A model generated the notes under the pieces. That model was not told the DNA's origin. It ran no database searches and saw only the letters and a program-made list of their open reading frames with translations. 64,000 nucleotides of DNA, from assembly GCF_003071065.1 (NCBI RefSeq), contig NZ_QCXX01000004.1, forward strand, positions 790,028 through 854,027, written 5' to 3'. Of this stretch, positions 26,107 to 34,872 are shown in pieces; the stretch's first letter is position 1, and each line of letters begins with the position of its first letter. The DNA comes from Sphingobacterium athyrii (lineage in GTDB: Bacteria > Bacteroidota > Bacteroidia > Sphingobacteriales > Sphingobacteriaceae). The translations under genes were made by a program, and so were the position numbers.

Positions 26107-27045
26107 ATGTCAGCTGCAGTAGAACAATTAAGTACTCGCCATTTGTTGGGAATCAAAGATCTAAATGAACAAGATATCCAATTGATTCTGGATACAGCGA
26201 GTAATTTTAAAGAGGTATTAAATAGACCGATCAAAAAGGTGCCTTCTCTACGGGATATCACCATTGCCAATGTGTTTTTTGAAAATTCAACACGTACGCG
26301 GCTTTCTTTTGAACTTGCTGAGAAAAGACTATCTGCTGATATTGTCAATTTTGCGGCTTCTTCTTCTTCCGTGAGTAAAGGGGAGACTTTGATTGATACC
26401 GTCAACAATATCCTTGCGATGAAGGTGGATATGATTGTGATGCGACATCCCTACGCCGGAGCAGGTGTGTTCTTAAGTAAACATGTTGATGCGCAAATTG
26501 TGAATGCTGGCGACGGGGCACATGAACATCCTACGCAAGCGCTCTTGGACTCCTTTTCAATACGCGAGCGCTTTGGCGATGTAGCGGGACGTAAAGTTGC
26601 TATTATTGGTGACATAACCCACTCCCGGGTGGCCTTATCAAATATTCTATGTCTTCAAAAACAGGGTGCTGAAGTCATGGTATGCGGACCAACTACATTA
26701 ATTCCTAAGCATATTACTTCTTTGGGTGTAAAGGTGGAGCATGACCTGAGAAAAGCACTGAATTGGTGTGATGTGGCAAATATGTTACGCATCCAGCTGG
26801 AACGTCAGGATATTGCCTATTTTCCATCTTTGAGAGAGTACTCCATGCTATATGGTTTAAATAAGGAAATCTTGGATTCTTTGGAAAAACCGATTACGAT
26901 TATGCACCCCGGACCGATCAACCGTGGGGTCGAAATCACCTCCGATGTTGCCGATAGTGAACACTCCATTATCCTGGATCAGGTTGAAAATGGAGTTGCT
27001 GTTCGGATGGCGGTATTGTATCTTTTGGCCGGACAACGTGGCTAA
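26107..27045 (+). CDS. pyrB: Aspartate carbamoyltransferase catalytic subunit
   Basis: A 312-aa enzyme condensing carbamoyl phosphate with aspartate in pyrimidine synthesis. The carbamoyl-phosphate motif STRTR is at residues 61-65 (FFENSTRTRLSFE), followed by SVSKGETLIDT, the MIVMRHPYAGA stretch, HPTQALLDSFSIRERFG and the C-terminal MHPGPINRGVEI. No regulatory subunit pyrI is adjacent, in line with the class of unregulated catalytic trimers paired with PyrR in other phyla. A hairpin terminator lies 71 bases downstream. Confidence 0.97.
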   Translation: MSAAVEQLSTRHLLGIKDLNEQDIQLILDTASNFKEVLNRPIKKVPSLRDITIANVFFENSTRTRLSFELAEKRLSADIVNFAASSSSVSKGETLIDTVNNILAMKVDMIVMRHPYAGAGVFLSKHVDAQIVNAGDGAHEHPTQALLDSFSIRERFGDVAGRKVAIIGDITHSRVALSNILCLQKQGAEVMVCGPTTLIPKHITSLGVKVEHDLRKALNWCDVANMLRIQLERQDIAYFPSLREYSMLYGLNKEILDSLEKPITIMHPGPINRGVEITSDVADSEHSIILDQVENGVAVRMAVLYLLAGQRG

Positions 27046-27115
27046 CTGAATTTTGATTTTGAGCCAGTTTTAGATACCGGAGGACGAAATTGACAGATTC
27101 ATCAATCAACAATAT

Positions 27116-27151
27116 TATGCCTGACTTTATTTTTGGTCGGGCATATTTTTT
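27116..27151 (+). terminator. pyrB terminator
   Basis: Stem TATGCCTGAC / GTCGGGCATA with one G-T pair and a 10-base T-rich loop, followed by six T. Confidence 0.8.
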
Positions 27152-27334
27152 GTGCAAAATTTCCGTTATAATACTGGATTATTCACAGATGTTAATAACT
27201 TTTGTGTAAAATAGCTCAATTAAAGTATAATTTAGTAAAATGAATAAAACTATCTCTCAAAAGGGGGAGGTTTGAATTGATTTTCAATAAATTTTGGCTT
27301 ACCTTAAAGCGGCCAATCAAAGAGGAGAGGTCAT

Positions 27335-27392
27335 TAAATTTGCATGTCAAGGCAAATTTACCTCGGTTTGAAGGGAGATTCATTTACATTTG
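27335..27392 (+). promoter_or_regulatory. Promoter/operator region of the TPR-barrel genes
   Basis: TACATTTG at 27385-27392 is a -7 match 33 bases before the TPR start. Upstream, TAAATTTGC (27335-27343) and GCAAATTTA (27352-27360) form a perfect 9-bp inverted repeat around 8 bases; each arm is itself a -7-like TAAATTTG, so the dyad is either a regulator site or a pair of back-to-back -7 elements. Confidence 0.4.
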
Positions 27393-27424
27393 CAGATAAA
27401 TAACATATTAAGGTTTCACATATT

Positions 27425-30400
27425 ATGTATAAGAAGATTTACCAGGTGGGAGTTGCACTAACCGTTATGGCGACGCCAGCATTAGCGCAACAGACAGAAT
27501 GGCAACAAATCAACAAGGCATACAAGACTGGAATGGAATTGTATGAACGCGGAAAATTCGGTTCCGCATCGGCACAATTTGATCGTGTGGAGGCCTTGCG
27601 GACGAAATCCAACCTACAATTGGACGAGACGGAGGAGCTATCTTTATTAAAGGAAAATGTGCGGTATTACCAAGCGGTATGCGCCTTGGAATTGGGCGAG
27701 TCAGATGCCGAAAATCGTTTCCTAAAATATATTAAAGATTTCCCTGTAAGCGCCAATTCTAAAGCCGCTTACTTTCAGATAGGTAAATCATATTATGCTA
27801 AAAAGGATTATGTTAAGGCAATTGAATGGTTTACAAAGATTGACAGTAAAAATCTCGCCGGTAAAGAAAATGTAGAATATCGCTTTAAATTGGGTTACGC
27901 CTCTTTCATGACGAAAGATTATAAGACAGCAAAGCCCTTATTTGAGGGATTGAAAGATCAGAAAACTGAATTTCAGGAAGCCTCAATCTACTACTATGCG
28001 TATTTATGTTATTTAGATGCGGAATATAAAACGGCATTGAATGAATTTGAACGTCTAAATGGATCTAAGCAATTCGAAAATAGTTACCCTTATTATATCA
28101 CTGCGCTGTATTTCCTGGATAAACGCTACGACGATGTGTTGGACTATGCGTTACCAATTTTGTCAAAAACAAAACAAGAAAATGAAACAGAGATGTTCCG
28201 TATTATCGCGGCGACATACTTTATCAAAGGTGACTTAAAAACATCAAAAGATTATTACGATAAGTTCCAGGCACAAGATCAGGGCAAGACCCAAAATAAT
28301 CAAGATAGCTATCAGATCGGGTATATCGCTTACAAGCTAAAGGATTACGATAAGGCTATCACAGAGCTGGAGAAAATGACGGAGCCTGATGCTTATTACC
28401 AGTCGGCCATGGTTACCCTGGGGGACAGCTTCCTGAAAAAGGGAAATAAGCAGTCTGCGCGTAACGCGTTTTTCAGAGCCTCAAAATTGGATTTTGATCC
28501 AGCGATGAAAGAAGAGGGGTTGTTTAACTATGCGAAGCTGTCGTATGAATTGGAGTTCCATCAGGTCGCCCTGGCTTCTACGCAGGAGTATTTAAAAACT
28601 TATCCAAAATCACAACGCCAGGAAGAAGCGAAAACGCTATTGGCGGAAGTCTTGTTGAGCACTAAAAACTACCGTGATGCGGTCGATATTTTAGAGTCTA
28701 TTCCAAAACGGGGAAAAGAGGCTAATGCTGCTTATCAAAAAGTAACCTATTACCGGGGTCTGGAGTATTATAATGAGCGTGCTTTTGAAAATGCAATTTC
28801 TTTGTTCATGCGTTCTGAACAGCATCGTTATGACGAAGAAATCTACGCTTTGGCTACTTACTGGAAGGCAGAAGCGATGTATGAAGTACGCAAATACGGT
28901 GAGGCGGTAACGAATTTCAATAAATTCTTACGTTTGCCTGGGGCAAATAAAACCGATGTATACAGTTATGCAAATTACGCCTTGGCTTACGCAGCTTTCC
29001 GTAACGGAAACTATAATACGGCTGCGAATTACTTTGAACGCTTCTTAGCCTCTGGCGGTTCTAAAGGCATAGAGATGAATACACGTAATGATGCCATCGC
29101 ACGTTTAGGTGATTCATACTTCTCATCGAAAAATTACGGAAGAGCATTAACGGAATATAACAAATTAATATCGTCTAAAGCGCCTAGTCAGGATTATGCT
29201 TTATTTCAAAGAGGTATTATTCAAGGATTGCAAGGCGATAATAATGGCAAAATTTCAACATTGAATGCTGTTATTGCTCAGTTCCCAAATTCTAATTATG
29301 CGGATGATATTGCTTTTGAAATTCCTTACACCCGTTTCTTGATGGGAGAAAGCGATCAGGCAATTGCCGGACTTCAAACGATGGTTGAAAAATATCCGCG
29401 AAGCAGTTATGTGCCACGTGCTTTAGTAACAATCGGGTTGGTTCAATATAATCAGGACAACAATGATGCAGCTTTGGCAACGTTCCAACGTGTCGTTGAT
29501 CAATACGCTTCTACGGATGAAGCTAGACAGGCCATGCGATCAATTGAGAATATCTACCTGGATAAAGGGGATGCGACGGGGTATATCAAATATGCCACGG
29601 GAACTAATTTAGGTGATGTCTCGAAGTCAGAACAAGATTCACGTTCGTTCTCAACAGCAACGACTTTATTCTCGAGAGGCAATTACAAAGGAGCAGTCGA
29701 GGCTGTAAATGCTTATTTCGATAAATTCCCGAAACCAAATCAAGAGAAATATGCGCGCTTTGTTCGTGCGGAAAGTAATGCGGCATTGGGAAATACCGAA
29801 GATGCCTTACACGATTATAACGTTATCTTGAATGACTGGACTTCACCGTATACGGAACGCACGTTGATTTCAGTGTCCAATTTATATTTGAAACAGAAGA
29901 AATATAACGAAGCAACACAGTTGTTGAAAAAATTGGAGCTTACCTCTGAATACAAATCTAACTACGGTTTTGCAATCAATAATCTAATGGTTTCTTATTA
30001 TGAAATCGGTGATTACAAAGAAGCGTTAAACTACACGAATGCGGTGAAAAATTACGAGAAATCTTCTGAAGAAGAGATCGCGAACGCATTCTTGTATGCA
30101 GGAAAATGCTATGTGAAGCAGAATAAGAAAACTGAGGCGATGAAGGAATTCAGTTTAGCAGCTTTGAAGAGTCGTACCGTATACGGTGCGGAAGCAAAAT
30201 ATAATGTCGCTGTTATTCAATTGGAAAATAAACAGTACGATGCCTGTATTAAAACGGCAATGGATTTGTCTGACAATTTCTCCTCTTATGAATATTGGGT
30301 AGCGAAAAGCTTTATCACGATGGCTGATGCCTATGCGGGTAAAGGCGATACATTCCAGGCGAAAGCGACATTGGAATCAATTGTGGATAACTACGATGCG

Positions 30401-30463
30401 AAAGACGATATTTTGCCTGCTGCAAAAGAGCGTCTAAATAAATTGAACAACAAAAAGAAATAG
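27425..30463 (+). CDS. Large exported tetratricopeptide-repeat protein
   Basis: A 1012-aa protein with an N-terminal signal peptide (MYKKIYQVGVALTVMATPALA, cleavage before QQTEW). The rest is an array of TPR-like helical hairpins with recurring patterns such as AYFQIGKSYYAKKDYVKAIEW, QIGYIAYKLKDYDKAITELE, and ALATYWKAEAMYEVRKYGEAV (all quoted as short pieces of longer repeats). It has a basic end (LNNKKK). TPR arrays bind partner proteins; in the periplasm or outer membrane they often support assembly of envelope machines. It lies 6 bases upstream of an outer-membrane barrel gene, and near the CCDC81/SPOR and Ton genes. Exact function is unknown. Confidence 0.85.
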   Translation: MYKKIYQVGVALTVMATPALAQQTEWQQINKAYKTGMELYERGKFGSASAQFDRVEALRTKSNLQLDETEELSLLKENVRYYQAVCALELGESDAENRFLKYIKDFPVSANSKAAYFQIGKSYYAKKDYVKAIEWFTKIDSKNLAGKENVEYRFKLGYASFMTKDYKTAKPLFEGLKDQKTEFQEASIYYYAYLCYLDAEYKTALNEFERLNGSKQFENSYPYYITALYFLDKRYDDVLDYALPILSKTKQENETEMFRIIAATYFIKGDLKTSKDYYDKFQAQDQGKTQNNQDSYQIGYIAYKLKDYDKAITELEKMTEPDAYYQSAMVTLGDSFLKKGNKQSARNAFFRASKLDFDPAMKEEGLFNYAKLSYELEFHQVALASTQEYLKTYPKSQRQEEAKTLLAEVLLSTKNYRDAVDILESIPKRGKEANAAYQKVTYYRGLEYYNERAFENAISLFMRSEQHRYDEEIYALATYWKAEAMYEVRKYGEAVTNFNKFLRLPGANKTDVYSYANYALAYAAFRNGNYNTAANYFERFLASGGSKGIEMNTRNDAIARLGDSYFSSKNYGRALTEYNKLISSKAPSQDYALFQRGIIQGLQGDNNGKISTLNAVIAQFPNSNYADDIAFEIPYTRFLMGESDQAIAGLQTMVEKYPRSSYVPRALVTIGLVQYNQDNNDAALATFQRVVDQYASTDEARQAMRSIENIYLDKGDATGYIKYATGTNLGDVSKSEQDSRSFSTATTLFSRGNYKGAVEAVNAYFDKFPKPNQEKYARFVRAESNAALGNTEDALHDYNVILNDWTSPYTERTLISVSNLYLKQKKYNEATQLLKKLELTSEYKSNYGFAINNLMVSYYEIGDYKEALNYTNAVKNYEKSSEEEIANAFLYAGKCYVKQNKKTEAMKEFSLAALKSRTVYGAEAKYNVAVIQLENKQYDACIKTAMDLSDNFSSYEYWVAKSFITMADAYAGKGDTFQAKATLESIVDNYDAKDDILPAAKERLNKLNNKKK

Positions 30464-30469
30464 GATACA

Positions 30470-32221
30470 ATGAAGAAGTTGCAAAATAGAAATGTGAAGA
30501 AATATACCTTAGCGGCGCTTTTGATGGGCGTGGGATTGAATTCTTTTGCACAGGAAACAGGCAAGAAGAATGATCCTGAAAAACCGGTCACTATTGATTC
30601 TTTTGATGTTGTTCGCGATTACAAACCGATTCTTGCTGATGCTGTAAAAATCCGTCGTAGTCCTGATATGACCAACAAACGGGAATATCAGCCCAAATTA
30701 AACTACGGTAATATCATTGATAAAAAGTTGGATATCAATACTGGTCTGAAACAATTGAATGTGCAGGAAATACCATTTGCACAACCTTTTGAACACAGCA
30801 GCAATTATGTCAAATTTGGAATAGGTAATTATAACTCGATTTTAGGTGAAGCATATTTGGCATCCGAGCAGTTTGAAAATACGCGTTTTGGGCTATTTGC
30901 AAAACACTTAAGCCAAAAGGGCAATATTGATGGACAGAAATTCAGTACACAGGATATTGGTATTTTCGGACGCCGTGTGCTGGATGCCGTGACTGTAAAA
31001 GGTACCTTAGGCTACAATAGGTATGGCACAAATTTCTACGGTCAGACATTTGACCAACCAGGGACGACATTATTGAATACCACCCCGGATAAGCAAACAT
31101 TCACCGATATCTATTTAAATGGTGAACTGGCAAGTAACGTTGATCCAAAAAATGAGCAGGCGATGAGCTACGCTGCAAAGGTAGATGGTTACCTATTTAA
31201 GGATGCTTATAAGGCAAAAGAAAATTCTTTTGCGCTGTCCGGTTATCTCAACAAACGCATGAGCGCTTTCAATGTTGGAGCCAACCTGAGTGTCACCATG
31301 AACGATGTCAAAAACGAAAATGATACGGCAAATGTGAAGAACAATTTGTTTTTGATCAATCCGTACATTCGATTTAAGGGGGATAACTATAATGTTACTT
31401 TGGGAGCCAACCTGACTTCGGAATTTGGTGATGAGTCCCGTTTTAATGTTTTTCCATCGGTTGAAGCGGATTTTTCTTTGGCTCCGGAATACATCTCTTT
31501 ATTTGCCGGAGTTAATGGTAATGTAAGACAGGGATCCTTCCGAAATTTTGCGAAGGAAAATCCTTATTTGGCACCAAACGTCAGGATCGCCAATTCAATT
31601 GAAAAATTGAATGTATACGGTGGTTTAAAAGGTAATGCAGGTGCGACATTTGGCTATAAGGTGAAGGTGTTTTACAAACAGATCGAAGGATTACCTCTGT
31701 TTAAGAATAGTGCGTTTGGCGATAATCAAGGCGGATATATTCCTTGGGCTTTTGATGTGGTTTATGATGGCCAGATCAATAAAGCGAAGCATATGGGATT
31801 GGAAGGGGAGATCAATGTACGTTTATCACAATTGGTTAATCTAGGTGGTAAAGTATTTATTGATGACTATAACCTGAGCGACGAAGAAGAGGCTTGGGGC
31901 TTACCTAAATTTAGGTTGCAGGCCAATGCGCGTTTCAATATCTCAGATAAATTCTTCGTCGATGCAGAGCTTTCTAGCCAAGGTAATACCTATGCGTATG
32001 TTTACAATTATAACAGTGATGGTACTCGTATAGCGGATAGTGGTCACAAGGTGACGATTGCTTCCTTTGCTGATTTAAATGCTGGTGCTGAATACCGAAT
32101 TAAAAAACAATTTGGTGTTTTCGTGAAAGCAAATAATATCTTTGGAAAGGAATACGAACGTTACATGTATTATCCAAGATTGGGCTTCAATGTAATTGGT
32201 GGTCTTAATTATTCGTTTTAA
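30470..32221 (+). CDS. Outer-membrane beta-barrel protein, TonB-receptor-like without plug
   Basis: A 583-aa protein with a signal peptide (KKYTLAALLMGVGLNSFAQ). It shows alternating beta-strand patterns through its length and ends in a C-terminal barrel strand with terminal aromatic residues (VIGGLNYSF). The C-terminal third has TonB-dependent receptor features (LNAGAEYRIKKQFGVFVKANNIFGKEYERY), but no N-terminal plug or carboxypeptidase-like domain is visible. After the signal there is only a conserved-looking segment TIDSFDVVRDYKPILADAVKI. It is the immediate downstream partner of the TPR gene. It may be an outer-membrane assembly anchor or a transporter that works without its own plug. Confidence 0.8.
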   Translation: MKKLQNRNVKKYTLAALLMGVGLNSFAQETGKKNDPEKPVTIDSFDVVRDYKPILADAVKIRRSPDMTNKREYQPKLNYGNIIDKKLDINTGLKQLNVQEIPFAQPFEHSSNYVKFGIGNYNSILGEAYLASEQFENTRFGLFAKHLSQKGNIDGQKFSTQDIGIFGRRVLDAVTVKGTLGYNRYGTNFYGQTFDQPGTTLLNTTPDKQTFTDIYLNGELASNVDPKNEQAMSYAAKVDGYLFKDAYKAKENSFALSGYLNKRMSAFNVGANLSVTMNDVKNENDTANVKNNLFLINPYIRFKGDNYNVTLGANLTSEFGDESRFNVFPSVEADFSLAPEYISLFAGVNGNVRQGSFRNFAKENPYLAPNVRIANSIEKLNVYGGLKGNAGATFGYKVKVFYKQIEGLPLFKNSAFGDNQGGYIPWAFDVVYDGQINKAKHMGLEGEINVRLSQLVNLGGKVFIDDYNLSDEEEAWGLPKFRLQANARFNISDKFFVDAELSSQGNTYAYVYNYNSDGTRIADSGHKVTIASFADLNAGAEYRIKKQFGVFVKANNIFGKEYERYMYYPRLGFNVIGGLNYSF

Positions 32222-32261
32222 CGAATTAAGATTATAAATTTGCATTTTAAATCAGAGAACA

Positions 32262-33671
32262 ATGAATCTAGGCAAAGACATCAATAGTTTATTAAGACGC
32301 TATGCGGAAGTATACGTGCCCGGAATAGGTGTGTTCAAAAGAATTCATTCTCCGGCTCAATTCGATAAACAGAACAATGTGTTTTTGCCCCCCATTTCTT
32401 ATGTTGAGCTGGACTATTCCGCACAACGGGGATTCAATATCGTGCATTATATCCAACAGCAGGAGCATTTGAGTTTGGTGCAGGCGCAGCAAATATTGGA
32501 TGATACCGTTAGGGCATTGCGAAATGATCTGGGACAATTTGGTCAAGCGAAGCTGGAGGATCTCGGTCTGTTGATAAGTTATGGTTCGAGTTTGGTTTTT
32601 AAACCGCTGGACCTCTCTGGCTTTAATTTTCAACCTGTTGTCAATCTTGTTGGTCCTGAAATCGAAACAGTTATTCCGGTGCGCGAAGATGAACACGGGC
32701 TTGCTGAGTCGGTCGAATCTGTCCCATCAGAACATGTCGTTGGGGAAATCAATGCAGAAGAACCTGTCGTTGAAGCAACAGACAGTGTTGAAAATGAAGA
32801 GCAAGCTAAGCAGGAGGAACAAGAGTCCGCGGCTCTTGCCGATGCAGATTCGCTTCCTGTTGCTGAAGCTATTGTTGAATCGGAGATTGAGTCCGATACC
32901 CCAGAAGCTGAAGAAGAGGCTAGCCCTGTGGATGCCGAACTATTGGACGCCGTGGCAGTACCAGCTATAGCTAATCCGGAGGATACCATAACATCTACGG
33001 AGGAGCAAATTGACACGCAGAAAGAAGTTGGCGCAATTGCCGCTGCAAATTCTGCTTATGCACCCCATATTTATGAGGAGGAGCCACGCAATTCGAATGC
33101 GATCTGGTACTGGCTAACAGCAGCCATTGTACTGGTCATGATTGCAGTAGGCGTATTGTATACGAATCCGGGATTGAAAAATTCGTTGTTTGGGGGAGCC
33201 CGGCCCGCACTAAAAACCGCTGCTGATACAGCCGTTCAGAAAAATAATCTGCCAACTGCTGATTCATCATCCAACGTGCTCGCCGCGGACAGTTTAAAAA
33301 AAGTGGATTCCTTAGCAAAAACAACAGCGGATTCACTAAAGGGTATAGCCGTAGAAGTAGGCAAGAATACAGCGGCGGCTGGGAAAGCTGCTCCTGTTTT
33401 GCAGGCGGATCCAGTCATTAAAGAATCCATACCCGTAGCACAGCCAAAATATCAGGTTGTGATCGGTTCGGCACGCACAATGGCTCAGGCAGAGCAAGAG
33501 GCAAAACGTCTTCGGATGCTAGGCTACAAGACTGCTCGCGCTGTGGAAGGAAAGTATAAAAGGAATAGAAAGAAGATCATCTTGAATACCTACATGACAA
33601 AAGCAGAGGCTGACCTCGCTCAAAAATCTGTAGCGGGAAAAATTGAAGGTGCTTGGGTAGAAACATTATAG
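32262..33671 (+). CDS. CCDC81/HU-type domain, single-TM, SPOR-domain protein
   Basis: A 469-aa protein of four parts. Residues 1-115 resemble the prokaryotic CCDC81-like/HU-type domain (LLRRYAEVYVPGIGVFKRI, then RALRNDLGQFGQAKLEDLG). Residues about 130-270 are an acidic, Glu/Ser/Val-rich linker of low complexity. One transmembrane helix lies at about 280-303 (IWYWLTAAIVLVMIAVGVLY). An Ala/Asp/Lys-rich linker then leads to a SPOR domain from about 397 to the end (YQVVIGSARTMAQAEQEAKR). SPOR domains bind denuded septal peptidoglycan, so the C-terminus should be periplasmic and the N-terminus cytoplasmic. A link between the cytoplasm, perhaps DNA, and the division site is an inference. It precedes exbB by 25 bases. 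Confidence 0.82.
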   Translation: MNLGKDINSLLRRYAEVYVPGIGVFKRIHSPAQFDKQNNVFLPPISYVELDYSAQRGFNIVHYIQQQEHLSLVQAQQILDDTVRALRNDLGQFGQAKLEDLGLLISYGSSLVFKPLDLSGFNFQPVVNLVGPEIETVIPVREDEHGLAESVESVPSEHVVGEINAEEPVVEATDSVENEEQAKQEEQESAALADADSLPVAEAIVESEIESDTPEAEEEASPVDAELLDAVAVPAIANPEDTITSTEEQIDTQKEVGAIAAANSAYAPHIYEEEPRNSNAIWYWLTAAIVLVMIAVGVLYTNPGLKNSLFGGARPALKTAADTAVQKNNLPTADSSSNVLAADSLKKVDSLAKTTADSLKGIAVEVGKNTAAAGKAAPVLQADPVIKESIPVAQPKYQVVIGSARTMAQAEQEAKRLRMLGYKTARAVEGKYKRNRKKIILNTYMTKAEADLAQKSVAGKIEGAWVETL

Positions 33672-33696
33672 AAACTATATAAAACTATTAATAATT

Positions 33697-34404
33697 ATGT
33701 CATTAGTGCAAGATACAGCCAGGGCTGCTGTAGATACGTTTAATCAAGCTGCGCAACAACCATTACCTGCTGCTGCTAGTACAGAAAACATGAGTTTGAT
33801 CGATATGATGATCAAAGGGGGATGGATAATGATTCCAATCCTATTACTGTTCTTTATTGGATTGGTTATCTTTTTTGAACGCTATCTGACCATTCGCAGA
33901 GCCGCCAGATACGATAATAGTTTGATGTCTCAAGTGAAAGCAAATGTATTGTCTGGAAATTTAGACTCTGCGTTGGCTGTATGCCGTTCCAGCAACTCGG
34001 CCTTAGGACGCATGTTGCAAAAAGGACTGTTACGCGTGGGCAGGCCCATCAAAGACATTGAGGGGGCTATTGAGAATGTCGGTAAATTGGAAGTAGCTAA
34101 ATTGGAGAAAAATATCAATATCCTTGGTATTATCGCCGGTATCGCTCCGATGCTTGGTTTCGTTGGTACTATCTTTGGGGTAATCAAGATTTTCCATGAG
34201 GTAGAATTGGCGGGTGGTATCGACATTGCATCCGTATCCGGTGGTCTATATGTGAAAATGGTATCTTCAGCGTCAGGTCTTGCTGTCGGTATCCTGGCTT
34301 ATTTAGGCTATCATATCTTAAATATGATGGTTGAACGATTGATTTTACGTATGGAAACCGATGCAGTAGAATTTATTGATTTATTGGATGAACCGGGAAG
34401 ATAA
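33697..34404 (+). CDS. exbB: MotA/TolQ/ExbB proton channel protein
   Basis: A 235-aa ExbB/TolQ-family protein with three transmembrane helices (about 42-63, 148-170 and 190-212). The MotA_ExbB signature is visible as LEKNINILGIIAGIAPMLGF, GTIFGVIKIF, and the last helix SGLAVGILAYLGYHILNMM. With ExbD it forms the proton channel that energises TonB or Tol. The N-terminus carries about 35 extra residues rich in Ala/Gln before the first helix. Its stop overlaps the exbD start by one base. The neighbour tonB suggests Ton rather than Tol. Confidence 0.92.
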   Translation: MSLVQDTARAAVDTFNQAAQQPLPAAASTENMSLIDMMIKGGWIMIPILLLFFIGLVIFFERYLTIRRAARYDNSLMSQVKANVLSGNLDSALAVCRSSNSALGRMLQKGLLRVGRPIKDIEGAIENVGKLEVAKLEKNINILGIIAGIAPMLGFVGTIFGVIKIFHEVELAGGIDIASVSGGLYVKMVSSASGLAVGILAYLGYHILNMMVERLILRMETDAVEFIDLLDEPGR

Positions 34405-34814
34405 TGAACTTACGAAGTAGAAAAAATAAACCATCTGCCGAAGTACATACTTCAGCGCTAAACGACATCATGTTTTTCCTGATGTTGTTTTTCCTGTTGG
34501 CGTCGGCAGTTTCGAATCCGCAAGTGGTCAAGCTATTGTTGCCAAAGTCAAGCGCAGGTGAGCAATCTGTTGCAAAAAAGACAATTACAGTATCTATTAC
34601 AAAGGAGTTGGGCTATTTTATCGATAAAAATCCTGTTCCGGTAGAAGGTTTGGAAGCAGCAATCCAATCGCAGATGGCCAGTGGCGAAGAATTGACCATT
34701 ATGCTGTATGTCGATAATACTGTTCCTATCCAGAACGTGATCTCGGTCATGGATGTAGCCAATCGTCTGAAAGTGAAAGTGGTGCTGGCAACAGAACCTA
34801 AAAAAGATAAGTAG
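34404..34814 (+). CDS. exbD: ExbD/TolR family protein
   Basis: A 136-aa protein with a short cytoplasmic N-terminus, one transmembrane helix at about residues 23-42 and a periplasmic domain. The functional acidic residue lies in LNDIMFFLMLFFLLASA (Asp at the start of the helix), which carries protons in the ExbB channel. It is co-transcribed with exbB and followed by tonB after 58 bases. An imperfect hairpin (34817-34844) falls in that gap. Confidence 0.92.
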   Translation: MNLRSRKNKPSAEVHTSALNDIMFFLMLFFLLASAVSNPQVVKLLLPKSSAGEQSVAKKTITVSITKELGYFIDKNPVPVEGLEAAIQSQMASGEELTIMLYVDNTVPIQNVISVMDVANRLKVKVVLATEPKKDK

Positions 34815-34816
34815 GG

Positions 34817-34844
34817 GCAATTAAACTTTTTTGAAGTTTATTGC
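34817..34844 (+). promoter_or_regulatory. Hairpin between exbD and tonB
   Basis: GCAATTAAACTT pairs with AAGTTTATTGC with one bulged base and a 5-base loop. No proper T run follows, so it looks more like an mRNA stability or processing element than a terminator. Confidence 0.3.
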
Positions 34845-34872
34845 TCATATGTTAATATAGGAGATTTATACA

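Larger units (their letters stand above)
27046..27424. other. Intergenic region (379 bp)
   Basis: It contains the pyrB terminator (27116-27151) and, nearer the TPR gene, two TAnnTTTG sequences and an inverted repeat described separately. No ORF is supported. Confidence 0.6.

Noticed and set aside
32630..33016. 128-codon Ser/Ala-rich ORF on the minus strand
   Set aside because: It is the antisense shadow of the acidic low-complexity linker of the SPOR-domain gene; Glu/Asp/Ala codons read backwards give Ser-rich sequence.
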